Source: Candidatus Villigracilis propinquus
Lineage (GTDB): Bacteria; Chloroflexota; Anaerolineae; Anaerolineales; Villigracilaceae
Direction of reading: 5' to 3'
NCBI GenBank assembly: GCA_016714565.1
Contig: JADKDM010000005.1
Location: 124,001-188,000 of the forward strand
Length of the DNA: 64,000 nt
Shown here: positions 35,589 to 44,831 of the stretch, piece by piece
Layout: every line of letters begins with the position of its first letter
How positions within the stretch are numbered: position 1 is the first letter of the stretch
Notes under the pieces: generated by a model
Told to the model about the DNA's origin: nothing
What the model saw: only the letters and a program-made list of their open reading frames with translations
Database searches by the model: none
Made by a program: the position numbers and the translations under genes

Positions 35589-37094
35589 TTATAGTTTCAG
35601 AAGCTGTTTTGCCTCAGACCAGACGATTGCCAGTGCAACCAGTCCGCCGAATACCATTCCGATCAAAGCTGTGACAATTGCACCGCCAGGCAAGTATAAC
35701 GCAACTGCATAAGTGACCGCTCCGCCAACGACCGCGGCGATGAGTCCTTTGATGACCGAACTGCCGGTTTCAAGCGGGATATGCGTCCGTTTGGAAAGCC
35801 AGCCGAAGAGGATGATGGCTTCGATCAGCAGAGCAATTTCAGCAAAGGCAATGATGGGTGCGCCGATCTCTTTGAAGAAGGTAATGCCCACGATGCCGAT
35901 TCCGAGGAACATGGCAAGACGAATCAGAACCGCGTAGAGCGGGAAGATCGGTTCCTTGCGGGCATAAAAAGCGCGGACTGCCACTTCGTGAATGGTGTAG
36001 CCTGTGAGCGTGGCGAGGTAGGCGCGGGTCGTCCATGTGATGAGGGTGGAGGTGGCTTCGTCAAAGCCGAAGACGCCGCGCACGAGCGGATTGATGCCTG
36101 CGGACATGACTGCCGCGATCGGCAGGGTTAAGGAGATCAAAACCCGGATGGCGCGTTCGACCGTAGACCGGAACCCTGCCCAGTCGCCGCGCGAAGCGAG
36201 TTCTGAAAGAGCAGGCAGCATGGCGGTGGCGATAGCCGTCCCAAGGATGGTCTCAGGCACTTGCATGATCATCCATCCGTAGGTGAGTGACGTCACTGCG
36301 CCGACTTGATCCAAACGTGAAGCGAGGTTATCGCGCGCGAGGAAGATCAATTGAATGCCGCCCATCGTTAGCAGGCGCGGAGCCATCAATTTCAAGGCTT
36401 CGATCAAACCTGTATGGCGGATGTTCAGGGACGGCGTCCAACGGAAGCCGTACATAAAAAGCCCGGGGATTTGGATGAGCAGATGAAATGCCGCACCGAG
36501 GATGACGCCATACACGAGGCCATGAATTCCATAACGCGGTGTCAAAAAAATCGCGCCGATGATCTGTCCCACGTTGTACATGCTTGGTGCAATGGCGGGC
36601 AGCACAAAATGCTGGTTCGCTTGCAGTGACGCCATCACCAGCCCGCTGATGGAAAAGATCACTGTGCCGATCAAATTCAGGCGCATCAATTCCGCAAGCA
36701 GTTTGCGCTGCTCTTCATCGAAGCCCGGTGCGATGCCGAGCTTTGCGTCCACAAGCTGCTGGGCGAAGATCGCGATCAGGATTGCGAAAGTACCTGTCAC
36801 CAAGAAGCCGACATTCGCCACGCGTGAAAACAAGTCCCATGCGGCGGCTCGGTCTTTGGTCGTGAGGTATTCCGTCAGCAATGGGATGAATGCCATTGCC
36901 AGCGCGCCGCCTGAGATCAATGCAAACAACACGTCCGGTAAATTGTTTGCGGCGTTGAACGTATCCAGCAGATGCACTTCGTCTGTGTACTGGCGCGAGA
37001 CAATGCCTGTGCGCACGAACGCGATCACTTTATCTATTAAAAAGAAAAACGCAATGATCAGGGAGTTACGAGTAAGACGTGAAAGTTTATTCAT
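35589..37094 (-). CDS. murJ: Lipid II flippase MurJ (MviN family)
   Basis: 501 residues and about 14 membrane segments, the MATE-like MurJ fold. It flips lipid II across the inner membrane for peptidoglycan synthesis. Recognisable text: 'FFLIDKVIAFVRTGIVSRQY', 'DTFNAANNLPDVLFALISGG', 'LTEYLTTKDRAAAWDLFSRV' and 'VERAIRVLISLTLPIAAVM', all close to MviN consensus. Together with lysA it indicates a DAP-type cell wall. Confidence 0.92.
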   Translation of the reverse strand: MNKLSRLTRNSLIIAFFFLIDKVIAFVRTGIVSRQYTDEVHLLDTFNAANNLPDVLFALISGGALAMAFIPLLTEYLTTKDRAAAWDLFSRVANVGFLVTGTFAILIAIFAQQLVDAKLGIAPGFDEEQRKLLAELMRLNLIGTVIFSISGLVMASLQANQHFVLPAIAPSMYNVGQIIGAIFLTPRYGIHGLVYGVILGAAFHLLIQIPGLFMYGFRWTPSLNIRHTGLIEALKLMAPRLLTMGGIQLIFLARDNLASRLDQVGAVTSLTYGWMIMQVPETILGTAIATAMLPALSELASRGDWAGFRSTVERAIRVLISLTLPIAAVMSAGINPLVRGVFGFDEATSTLITWTTRAYLATLTGYTIHEVAVRAFYARKEPIFPLYAVLIRLAMFLGIGIVGITFFKEIGAPIIAFAEIALLIEAIILFGWLSKRTHIPLETGSSVIKGLIAAVVGGAVTYAVALYLPGGAIVTALIGMVFGGLVALAIVWSEAKQLLKL

Positions 37095-37102
37095 TCATGA
37101 TC

Positions 37103-37140
37103 CTCAAAGTGACAGTCACCTTTAAGGTGACTGTCACTTT
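37103..37140. repeat. Perfect inverted repeat (Family G)
   Basis: aaagtgacagtcacc / ggtgactgtcacttt around a short loop, between the zinc-ribbon gene and murJ. No T run follows on either side, so it is listed as a repeat; termination is possible. Confidence 0.75.
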
Positions 37141-37141
37141 C

Positions 37142-37321
37142 TTATTCAGTCGAGACGACGTCCATACCCGGCAATTTATCCGCAAGCTGCTGAGTTTTGT
37201 GAATTAAAACAGGCAGGCATTGCGGGCAAATATATTTCGCCTCACCTTTGAAGGAAAGAGATAACAAAGGAATTTGTTCATCCGTGCGATTGCAATTCAA
37301 ACATACTTTTTGTTCGTTCAT
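37142..37321 (-). CDS. Small zinc-binding protein, function unknown
   Basis: 59 residues with two CxxC pairs ('KVCLNCNRTDEQ' and 'YICPQCLPVL'), predicting a zinc ribbon. The ATG at 37321 is taken; longer in-frame text upstream is translated Family-A repeat. It precedes murJ on the same strand. Confidence 0.6.
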   Translation of the reverse strand: MNEQKVCLNCNRTDEQIPLLSLSFKGEAKYICPQCLPVLIHKTQQLADKLPGMDVVSTE

Positions 37322-37339
37322 GGTTTCTCCAAATTTGTG

Positions 37340-37455
37340 CGTCATTGCGAGGGTGTTCTTCCCGAAGCAATCTCCAAGCCGCAAAGGAGATTGCTCACCG
37401 CACTGGCGCGGCGCAAGTGTCGTCGCGAAGATCAAGAGCGCTCCTCGCAATGACG
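37340..37455. repeat. Family-A dispersed palindrome, copy 3
   Basis: Begins CGTCATTGCGAGG, ends CCTCGCAATGACG, with inner 'gaagcaatctcc' / 'ggagattgctc'. It fills the gap between the SDR gene and the small zinc-ribbon gene. Confidence 0.9.
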
Positions 37456-37461
37456 AGAATT

Positions 37462-38253
37462 TTACAACGTCCCCTTATACATTCCGCCATCCACGCTCAA
37501 CATCACACCGGTGATGTAAGAAGCGGCGGGGGAGACGAGGAACACAGCGGCATTTGCGAACTCTTCGGGCTGTGCCATCCTCCCAAGCGGACTCTCCGCT
37601 GCCTGTCGCTTCGCCTCTTCTTCTACCGTGGAACTGTTCGCTTTTGCCCGGGCATTCATCAACTCTGTGACACGTTCCGTCTCCGTCCAGCCCGGCAAAA
37701 TGGAATTGACGCGGATGCCATCCTTGCCCAGTTCCAGCGCGAGAGACTTGGTCAACCCGATCGTTGCTGAGCGCACGCTGTTCGAGATGAGCAAATTGGC
37801 GATGGGCTGCTTTACTGAAAGTGAAGTGACCGTCAAAATGCTGGCCGAGTCCGACTTCCGCAAATACGGAAGCGCCGATTTTATCAAACGGACATGAGAC
37901 ATCAGGCATAGATCAATGCCTTTCTGCCATGCGGCTTCATCTAATGAATCAATGGAGCCAGGTGTTGGCCCGCCCGCGTTGGTGACGAGAATATCAATCC
38001 CGCCAAATGCCTCGGCAGTTTGCTGGATCAATTTTTCAGGAACATCCGGCAGACTTACATCCCCGACTAACCCTACTACTTGTGTACCTGTTTCCTTGTA
38101 TACCTTCTCCGCCACAGCCTTTATCTTCGCTTCATCACGCCCATTGATGGCAACCTTGCAACCTTCCTTTGCAAGCGCCAATGCAGTGGCGTAACCAAGT
38201 CCACGGGATGAGCCGGTGACGAGGGCTCGTTTGTCTTTGAGTCTTAAGTCCAT
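37462..38253 (-). CDS. SDR-family oxidoreductase lacking the catalytic Tyr
   Basis: 263 residues with a Rossmann fold. The cofactor loop is 'ALVTGSSRGLGYATA', with 'DILVTNAGGPTPG' and 'TVTSLSVKQP' (active-site Ser). Where classical SDRs have YxxxK, this protein reads 'LISNSVRSATIGLTKSLA', so the Tyr is absent and R replaces K. 'PGWTETERV' and 'ITGVMLSVDGGMYK' close the fold. This matches a known BKR-like SDR subgroup with an incomplete catalytic tetrad. Substrate unknown. Confidence 0.85.
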   Translation of the reverse strand: MDLRLKDKRALVTGSSRGLGYATALALAKEGCKVAINGRDEAKIKAVAEKVYKETGTQVVGLVGDVSLPDVPEKLIQQTAEAFGGIDILVTNAGGPTPGSIDSLDEAAWQKGIDLCLMSHVRLIKSALPYLRKSDSASILTVTSLSVKQPIANLLISNSVRSATIGLTKSLALELGKDGIRVNSILPGWTETERVTELMNARAKANSSTVEEEAKRQAAESPLGRMAQPEEFANAAVFLVSPAASYITGVMLSVDGGMYKGTL

Positions 38254-38288
38254 TGAGGTCTCCGTTTTGGTTTACAAATACTGTTCGC

Positions 38289-38338
38289 AGGTTGGTAGGT
38301 TTGAACGTTTTAACCTTCCAACTTGTAACTTTCAAACT
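38289..38338. repeat. Family-C array
   Basis: 'aggttggtaggtttgaacg', 'ttaaccttccaacttgtaac' units between two genes. The array supplies the stop codon of the DUF503 gene. Confidence 0.7.
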
Positions 38339-38613
38339 ATCTCAATCTTCTGCTCCCAAACATCCCCATCTGTCCAGTTCGCGTCCACCCATTTTGCCAC
38401 ATTTTGCAAAGCGGATTGTAAAAAGGCATGGTCATTTCCCACCATCGCGCAGGTGATGATGGCTTCATCCCATTTGTCTTGCAATCCCATCTCTGCCACA
38501 GAGACATTGAACTCGCGATGCAAGCGTGAGATGAGCGGCTTAATTCGTCCGCGCTTTTCTTTGAGGGAAGCGCAAACTGGGAGGTGTAGGTGAATGGTGA
38601 GGGTAGCGAGCAT
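38332..38613 (-). CDS. DUF503 (YlxP-like) protein
   Basis: 93 residues matching the DUF503 pattern: 'LHLPVCASLKEKRGRIKPLI' followed by 'SRLHREFNVSVAEMGLQDKW' and 'ITCAMVGNDHAFLQSAL'. YlxP lies in Firmicutes ribosome-biogenesis operons; its role is poorly known. Here it is beside an SDR gene and divergent from folC. Its last codons are contributed by a repeat array. Confidence 0.88.
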   Translation of the reverse strand: MLATLTIHLHLPVCASLKEKRGRIKPLISRLHREFNVSVAEMGLQDKWDEAIITCAMVGNDHAFLQSALQNVAKWVDANWTDGDVWEQKIEIV

Positions 38614-38663
38614 GGGAAATTTTCGAGTTTACGATTTGCAATTTGGGATTTACAATCTCTGAT
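38614..38663. repeat. Family-C array between DUF503 and folC
   Basis: 'tcgagtttacgatttgcaat' and 'ttgggatttacaatctc': degenerate 7-9 base units in the divergent promoter gap. Confidence 0.6.
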
Positions 38664-40054
38664 ATGAATACTGATATCTTCATACAACCAAGCCCTTGAT
38701 TACCTGTATAGTTTTGTCGATTATAGCCTGAAACATTCCTCCGAATTGGCGAAGGCGGACTTCAACTTGAACCGTATGTTCGCGTTGATGGAGTCTCTCG
38801 GCGACCCGCAGAAGAAGTATCCCGTCATCCATGTGGCGGGGACGAAGGGGAAGGGGTCCACGTCCGCGCTGTGTGCGGCGGGGTTGCAGGCGGCGGGATA
38901 CACCGTCGGGCTGTACACGTCTCCGCATTTGCTGGATTACGTGGAGCGGATTCAGATCAACGGCGAACCGATTACGCATGATCAATTGATCGAGTTGGTG
39001 GAAGAGATCAAACCGCATGTGGCGAAGATCGAGAAGCTGACGACCTTTGAGATCACCACGGCATTGGCATTTATGGCGTTTGGAAAATATGGCGTCAATG
39101 CGGCGGTCTTTGAAGTGGGACTCGGCGGCAGGTTGGATGCGACGAATATTGTCACGCCGAAGGTGTCGGTGATTACTTCGCTGTCGTACGATCACATGGC
39201 TGTGCTTGGGAAATACTCTGGCGTTGATAGCAGGGGAGAAGGCGGGCATTATCAAGGATGGCGTGCCTGTGGTCTCGTCCCCGCAAAAGGATGAGGCGCT
39301 TGAGGTTTTGGAGCGTGTAGCCAAACAGAAAAATTCTGAGATAACGCTTATAGGAAGAGATGTAACGTTTGAGTTGGTGAAGTCATCTTTGGAGGGGCAG
39401 GAATTATTAGTGGAAAGTGGAAAGTGGGTAGTGGGTAGTGGTCAAAAGTCGAAGGTCGAAGGTCAAGTGGTCAGTGGTCAGTCGTCTGTCGTCAATTTGC
39501 AAATTCCCTTGCTGGGTGCTCACCAAGTAGAGAATGCGGCTACTGCCTACATAGCGCTAAAAGTGAGCGGGATACCAATTTCGGATGAGCAGATCCAAAA
39601 GGGGTTTTCTCAGGTAAAATGGCGCGCCCGCTTCGAGGTGGCACGGACGGAGCCGCCCGTCATTTTTGACTCGGCGCACAATCAGGATTCGTTCGAGAAA
39701 TTGCGCGAGACGTTGGAAACGTATTTCCCCGGCAGACCCGTCTATCTCATCTTCGGCGCTTCGGAGGATAAGAATATCCCCGGGATGTTCGCGGAGATGA
39801 AATCGAAGATCAAGAAAATTATTATCACGCGCGCCGATCATCCACGGGCTTTGGAAGTGGAAAAAATTCGATCGTTGGCCGATCAGGCTGGGGCGGAGTC
39901 AGAGGCGGTGGTTCCCGTCAAAGATGCATTGGCGCGGGCGTTGGATTTATCCTCAAAAGATGGTAGTATCGTTTTATCCGCTGGATCGATGTTCGTGACG
40001 GCGGAAGTCATGAGAGAATGGAAATCACTGAATGAGTCAACCGAACTGGAATGA
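38664..40054 (+). CDS. folC: Folylpolyglutamate/dihydrofolate synthase, two frameshifts and a repeat-encoded insert
   Basis: FolC adds glutamate to folates. From the ATG at 38664 the text 'MNTDIFIQ' joins 'QALDYLYSFVDYSLKHSS' after one extra C at 38688. The ATP-binding loop 'HVAGTKGKGSTSALCAAGL', 'LYTSPHLLDYVERIQING', 'EVGLGGRLDATN' and 'SYDHMAVLG' follow. One extra A near 39209 shifts to 'NTLALIAGEKAGIIKDGVPV'. The C-domain has 'GAHQVENAATAYIAL' and 'FDSAHNQDSFEKL'. Corrected length is 462. Residues ~245-275 ('ESGKWVVGSGQKSKVEGQVV' and on) are encoded by a Family-C array at 39411-39495. It overlaps lon by 23 bases. Confidence 0.9.
39411..39495. repeat. Family-C array inside folC
   Basis: 'gtggaaagtggaaagtgggt', 'agtgggtagtggtc', 'aaggtcgaaggtcaagtggt', 'cagtggtcagtcgtctgtcg': tandem 7-9 base units kept in frame. 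Confidence 0.85.
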
Positions 40055-42500
40055 AGAAGAAGATAATTTTGACCTGACGCTCTCCCAGCGGACCGAGGAG
40101 TTGTATCGGATTCCGAACTCGGAGCCCAAAGCTGACGGTTTGATCGAAGCGGCCATTTTGCCTTTGCGCGACATGGTCATTTTTCCGCGCATGGTTTCGC
40201 CGATCTTTGTCGGGCGCGAGGCGTCTTTATTGGCTGTGCAGGAAGCGCAAAATAAAGAGCAGACCGTTATTGGTTTAACTCAAAAAGACCCCGAGCTCGA
40301 TGACCCCGGCGCGGAAGACTTTTTGCCGATCGGTGTGGAGATGGCAGTGGGGCGTTTGTTGAACATGCCTGATGGTTCGCGCTCTGCCCTGGTGCAGGGA
40401 CGCCGTCGTGTGGAGATCGTGGAATTCATCCGCTTGAAGCCGTACATCAAAGTGCGCGCGCGTATTATCAATGAGCCGCAAACAGCGGACAGACAAACCC
40501 AAGCCACGATGCGCTCAGTATTGAGTCTGTTCGAGCGCTGTGTGCAGTTGGATCGCTCGATCCCCGAAGAAGCGCATTTGTTTGCGTTGAACATTGCCGA
40601 ACCCGGCTGGCTTGCGGATATGATCGCGACATCGCTTGCATTGACGTATGAAGCCAAGCTGCGTTTGCTGTTGATCCTCGACCCCAAGGCGCGTTTGGGT
40701 CAGTTGAATAATTTGCTGGCGCAGGAAGTGGACGTGCTTGAGCTGGAAGATGAGATCCATTCGCGCGTGCAAAATGAAGTGGATAAAAGTCAGCGTGAGT
40801 TTTATCTGCGCGAGCAGATGAAGCAGATCCAAACCGAGTTGGGCGAAGGCGATGTCTTCACCCGCGATGCAACCGACCTGAAGAAAAAAGTGGACGCCGC
40901 GAATTTGCCCGAAGAGGCAAAGGCTGTGGCGTTGAAGGAATTGGAACGCCTCAATCAAATGCCGCCGATGGCGCCCGAAGTGGGCATCATCCGCACCTAC
41001 ATTGATTGGATCGTGGACCTGCCGTGGAGCAATGCTTCTCCGGATAACCTCGATGTGAAAAACGCGGCGAAGATCTTGGAACGCGATCACTACGGTTTGA
41101 AGAAAGCCAAGGAAAGAATTCTGGAATACATCGCGGTGCGTTCCTTGAAACCGAAGAAGGAACGTCAGCCGATCCTTTGTTTTGTGGGGCCTCCCGGCGT
41201 TGGCAAAACATCCCTCGGACGTTCCATCGCTGATTCGCTTGGCCGCAAGTTCGTGCGCGTCTCTCTCGGCGGCGTGCGTGACGAAGCCGAGATCCGCGGG
41301 CATCGCCGCACCTACATCGGCGCATTGCCCGGACGAATTATCCAAACGATGAAACGGGCTGGGACTGCCAATCCGCTTTTCATGCTGGATGAGATCGACA
41401 AGCTGTACTCAGACTTCCGCGGCGATCCTGCCTCGGCCATGCTTGAGGTGCTCGACCCGGAACAGAACTACGCTTTTAGCGACCACTACCTCGAACTGCC
41501 ATTTGACCTTTCCAAGGTCATGTTCGTGACAACTGCCAATTCACTTTCCACCATCCCTGCTCCATTGCTCGACCGCATGGAAGTGATCGAGTTCCCCGGC
41601 TACATCGAAGAAGAAAAAGTGGAAATTGCCAACCGCTATCTCATCCCGCGTCAATTGGAAGAGAACGGCATCGAAGAACTCGGCCTGACGTTTGAACCCG
41701 CCGCTTTGCAGCGAATCATCCGCGAGTACACCTACGAAGCGGGCGTGCGCGGATTGGAACGTGAGATCGGGCGCATCTGCCGCAAGGTGGCACGCATGAA
41801 AGCGGAAGGGAAGAAGTACCCCGCCGCTATTGCGCCTGAGATGATCGAAAAACTCCTTGGCCCGCAGCAGGTATTCCCCTCCGAAGCCGAGCGGACAGAT
41901 GAAGTGGGCGTTGCCACCAGCCTCGCATGGACGGAAAACGGCGGCGAGATCATGCCCGTGGAAGTTGCCATCATCGAAGGCAAGGGCGGGATGCAGATGA
42001 CAGGTCAGATGGGCGAGGTGATGCAGGAATCTGGTCAGGCTGCGCTCACGTACATCAAGTCTCGTGCGGCGGCGTTGAAAATAGACATGGATGCCTTCGA
42101 GCGTTTGGACATTCACGTCCACATGCCGGAAGGCGGCATCCCGAAGGATGGCCCATCCGCTGGCATTACGATGGCGACGGCTATCATCTCTGCGCTGACG
42201 GGGCGTCCCGTCCATCGTCACGTGGGTATGACGGGCGAGATCACCCTGCGCGGGCGTGTGCTTCCCATCGGCGGCGTGCGCGAGAAAGTCCTTGCCGCGC
42301 ATCGTGCAGGACTCAAAACCGTGCTTCTGCCAGAGAAGAACATGAAAGATCTGGTGGAACTCCCCAAGACCGCCAAATCTGAATTGAAGATCATCCCGAT
42401 CAAACACATGGACGATGTGCTTGCCATCGCGCTCTCGGATAAAGTCACCGTAGAGCCGCCGCGCCCGAGGAAGCGCGGCGATGAAAATGTGGAAGACTAG
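40032..42500 (+). CDS. lon: ATP-dependent protease La
   Basis: Lon degrades damaged and regulatory proteins in the cytosol. 822 residues, the normal length. N-domain ~40-235 ('AAILPLRDMVIFPRMVSPIF'), central coiled segment, AAA+ module with Walker A 'FVGPPGVGKTSLGRSIAD' near 385, 'GGVRDEAEIRGHRRTYIGAL' and Walker B 'LFMLDEIDKL'. The C-terminal protease domain has the catalytic Ser in 'PEGGIPKDGPSAGITMATAI' and 'LPIGGVREKVLAAHRAG' with the Lys. It overlaps folC by 23 bases and is followed by a terminator. No heat-shock operator was seen before it. Confidence 0.97.
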   Translation: MSQPNWNEEEDNFDLTLSQRTEELYRIPNSEPKADGLIEAAILPLRDMVIFPRMVSPIFVGREASLLAVQEAQNKEQTVIGLTQKDPELDDPGAEDFLPIGVEMAVGRLLNMPDGSRSALVQGRRRVEIVEFIRLKPYIKVRARIINEPQTADRQTQATMRSVLSLFERCVQLDRSIPEEAHLFALNIAEPGWLADMIATSLALTYEAKLRLLLILDPKARLGQLNNLLAQEVDVLELEDEIHSRVQNEVDKSQREFYLREQMKQIQTELGEGDVFTRDATDLKKKVDAANLPEEAKAVALKELERLNQMPPMAPEVGIIRTYIDWIVDLPWSNASPDNLDVKNAAKILERDHYGLKKAKERILEYIAVRSLKPKKERQPILCFVGPPGVGKTSLGRSIADSLGRKFVRVSLGGVRDEAEIRGHRRTYIGALPGRIIQTMKRAGTANPLFMLDEIDKLYSDFRGDPASAMLEVLDPEQNYAFSDHYLELPFDLSKVMFVTTANSLSTIPAPLLDRMEVIEFPGYIEEEKVEIANRYLIPRQLEENGIEELGLTFEPAALQRIIREYTYEAGVRGLEREIGRICRKVARMKAEGKKYPAAIAPEMIEKLLGPQQVFPSEAERTDEVGVATSLAWTENGGEIMPVEVAIIEGKGGMQMTGQMGEVMQESGQAALTYIKSRAAALKIDMDAFERLDIHVHMPEGGIPKDGPSAGITMATAIISALTGRPVHRHVGMTGEITLRGRVLPIGGVREKVLAAHRAGLKTVLLPEKNMKDLVELPKTAKSELKIIPIKHMDDVLAIALSDKVTVEPPRPRKRGDENVED

Positions 42501-42544
42501 CGTTTTCGTCTTAATTTTATTGTCATAACAAAATCGATTTTAGA

Positions 42545-42580
42545 AGATGCGGATGTTAGAATGTCCGCATCTTTTTGTTT
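42545..42580 (+). terminator. Terminator of lon
   Basis: Stem agatgcgga / tccgcatct around a 10-base loop, then TTTTTGTTT. Confidence 0.9.
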
Positions 42581-42590
42581 AATTTCTTCT

Positions 42591-42716
42591 CGGGGCCTCC
42601 GGGGGCCCGGGGGGGAAAAGAGGGGCGGGTGGGGGCGAGGGGAGCGCGGGGGCGGCCGCGCCCGGGGGGCGGGGGGGGGGGGGGGGGGGGGACGAGAGCT
42701 GCCCCAAAAAAAAAAA
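42591..42716. other. Poly-G / G-rich low-complexity block, probable sequencing or assembly artefact
   Basis: About 100 bases of nearly pure G, with an uninterrupted G21 at 42671-42691, then a short mixed stretch and A11 at 42706-42716. Composition is unlike all other sequence in the window except 45580-45646. Poly-G is the known no-signal call of two-colour sequencers. The gap between lon and the next SDR gene may therefore be shorter or different in the genome. Confidence 0.75.
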
Positions 42717-42801
42717 CGCGCAACCACAAGGCGGAAAAAATTTAGAATAAACTGCGTAAATCCAATAAAATTCACTCCACACATCACAACGGGTAAAAAA
42801 C

Positions 42802-43612
42802 ATGCCGTCACTAAAAGATAAAGTTGTCCTCATCACTGGCGCATCCTCCGGCTTCGGCGAGGATGCTGCCTGGTTCTTCGCTGCCGAAGGATGTAAGCTT
42901 GTGCTTGCCGCCTCGCCGCATTGACCGCCTTCAAACTCTTGCCGCCCGCCTTCAGGAAGAAGGCGCGGAAGCCATCGCCATTCCAATGGATATCACCAAC
43001 CCTGATGACATCGAGAACATGGCACAGTCTGCGGTAGCCTTGTATGGGCGCATTGACATCCTCTTCAACAATGCGGGCATTGGCCGCGTGGACTGGTTCG
43101 AGAATCACACGCCCGAGCGCGACATCGACTTGCTCGTGCGGGTCAATCTCATTGGCCTCATGCAGGTCACGCGTGCGGTGCTGCCGCAAATGCTCGAGCA
43201 GGGCAGCGGGCATATCATCAACATGTCTTCCGTTGCCGGGCTCATCGCTTCGCCGCTCATCGCATCTTATTCCGCCAGTAAATTTGGCGCGCGCGCCTTT
43301 ACCGACTCGCTTCGTCGCGAGGTTGCCCCGCTGGGCATCAAGGTCAGCGGCATTTATCCTGGCCCCGCTGCCACGGAGTTCGGTCAACACGTTGGAGAGA
43401 GTGAAACCTATAATTCCTTCCGCTCGAAATTCAATATTCGCATGTCATCTGAGTATGTCGCCAAACGCGTGGTGGATGTTGCCAAGCGTCCGCGCCGCAG
43501 CTTGGTTCTTCCGTGGTGGTTCAACATCATCATCGCGTTGGATGTACTTTTCCCCGCCCTCGTGGATGGGATCGCATATATCTTTTCAAAGTCAAAACAT
43601 AAACTGGATTAG
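42802..43612 (+). CDS. SDR-family oxidoreductase, one frameshift
   Basis: 269 residues (corrected). The start 'MPSLKDKVVLITGASSGFGE' has the GxxxGxG cofactor loop. One extra T near 42916 interrupts 'LVLAA'; removing it gives 'RRIDRLQTLAARLQEEGAEA'. Then 'DILFNNAGIG', 'IINMSSVAGLIASPLIASY' (Ser) and 'YSASKFGARAFTDSLRREV' with the YxxxK catalytic pair. The C-terminal tail is hydrophobic ('WWFNIIIALDVLFPALVDGI'), suggesting membrane association. Substrate unknown. It lies 9 bases before the M24 peptidase. Confidence 0.88.
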
Positions 43613-43621
43613 GAGACTCTC

Positions 43622-44728
43622 GTGACTCAATCTCGCCTCGACAAACTCAACGCTTCATTACTTAACTCTGGCCTGTCTGCTGTTGCCCTCAATCCTGGTC
43701 CTACGCTGACGTATCTAACGGGGGTTGCCTTCCATTTGATGGAACGTCCCGTGGTGCTGTTGGTTTCTCCAGACAAAGACCCCGTGTTGGTATTGCCCGA
43801 ACTCGAATTGCCCAAAGTGGATTTGTTTCCGTACAAGATAAAAGCCTTTGCGTATGGTGAGAATCCGTCAGAGTGGGATGATGCCTTTCGAAAGGCTGCC
43901 CAGTCCCTCGGTCTGGACGGGAAGCGAATTGGAGTCGAGCCGCGTCAAATGCGCCTGCTGGAATTCCGTCACGTAAAAGCTGGTGCTCCTGAAGCGGACT
44001 TCCCCGATGCAACCGATGTGTTATCTGGTTTGCGCCTCAGAAAAGACAAAGCCGAAGTGGACGCGATGCGCACTGCCGTGAAGATCGCGCAGGATGCGCT
44101 GGAGGCGACGATCTTGCAAATGAAGATCGGCATGACCGAAAAGGAATTGGCTTCGGAGTTGGTAATGCAATTGCTCAAGCATGGCTCTGAATCAGAAATG
44201 CCTTTCGCGCCCATTGTCTCGGCTGGTCCGAACTCTGCCAACCCGCATGCTTCGCCGACCCAGCGGAAAATTCAAGCTGGCGATCTCCTGGTCGTGGATT
44301 GGGGCGCCGCTTATGATGGATACATCTCTGACCTGACCCGCACCTTTGCGGTGGGGGAGGTGGATGAGGAATATAAAAAGATCCATAAGATCGTGCAGGA
44401 CTCGAATGCTGCAGGCCGCGCCGCCGCGAAGCCCGGCGTCCCTTGCGCGAATGTGGACATCGCCGCGCGCGACGTGATCGAAAATGCTGGCTACGGAAAA
44501 TATTTCACGCACCGCACGGGTCATGGCATTGGCATGGAAGGTCACGAAGCTCCCTACATGCGCGGAGACAATATGCAATTGCTTGAACCCGGCATGGCCT
44601 TTACCGTGGAGCCTGGAATTTATCTCACGGGCCGTAATGGTGTGCGCATCGAAGATAACCTCGTCATCACCAATGATGGCGCGGATTGCCTTTCTGATAT
44701 GCCGAGAGAGATTCGGGTGGTGGGGTAA
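43622..44728 (+). CDS. M24-family Xaa-Pro aminopeptidase
   Basis: 368 residues: an N-terminal creatinase domain (~1-130) and a pita-bread catalytic domain. The dinuclear metal ligands are visible: D in 'LLVVDWGAAYDGYISDLTRT' (two Asp), H in 'THRTGHGIGMEGHEAPY', E in 'AFTVEPGIY' and E in 'GVRIEDNLVI'. It removes N-terminal residues before proline. The start is GTG with 'aggagac' upstream. It is co-directional with the SDR gene. Confidence 0.92.
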   Translation: MTQSRLDKLNASLLNSGLSAVALNPGPTLTYLTGVAFHLMERPVVLLVSPDKDPVLVLPELELPKVDLFPYKIKAFAYGENPSEWDDAFRKAAQSLGLDGKRIGVEPRQMRLLEFRHVKAGAPEADFPDATDVLSGLRLRKDKAEVDAMRTAVKIAQDALEATILQMKIGMTEKELASELVMQLLKHGSESEMPFAPIVSAGPNSANPHASPTQRKIQAGDLLVVDWGAAYDGYISDLTRTFAVGEVDEEYKKIHKIVQDSNAAGRAAAKPGVPCANVDIAARDVIENAGYGKYFTHRTGHGIGMEGHEAPYMRGDNMQLLEPGMAFTVEPGIYLTGRNGVRIEDNLVITNDGADCLSDMPREIRVVG

Positions 44729-44738
44729 GGAACGATTT

Positions 44739-44792
44739 GCCACAGAGAGCACAGAGACTTATTTTTTTGCTCTGTGTTCTCTGTGGCTAAAA
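44739..44792. repeat. Inverted repeat of the 'ccacagaga' type (Family E)
   Basis: 'gccacagagagcacagagac' with a complementary 'tctgtgttctctgtggc' arm, separated by a T-rich loop. It follows the M24 gene and could also terminate transcription. Confidence 0.75.
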
Positions 44793-44831
44793 TAGATACA
44801 GGAAGATTTATGTCGTCCGTGGTGAAAAATT

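Noticed and set aside
37103..37140. Perfect palindrome as the terminator of the small zinc-ribbon gene
   Set aside because: No T run on either strand; kept as a repeat only.
41541..42407. 288-codon open frame on the minus strand opposite lon
   Set aside because: Mirror frame of a well-conserved gene; rich in H, R and D as expected from reversed codons, with no family motif.
42561..42821. Gly-rich small protein read through the poly-G block
   Set aside because: Product of the low-complexity artefact, not a credible gene.
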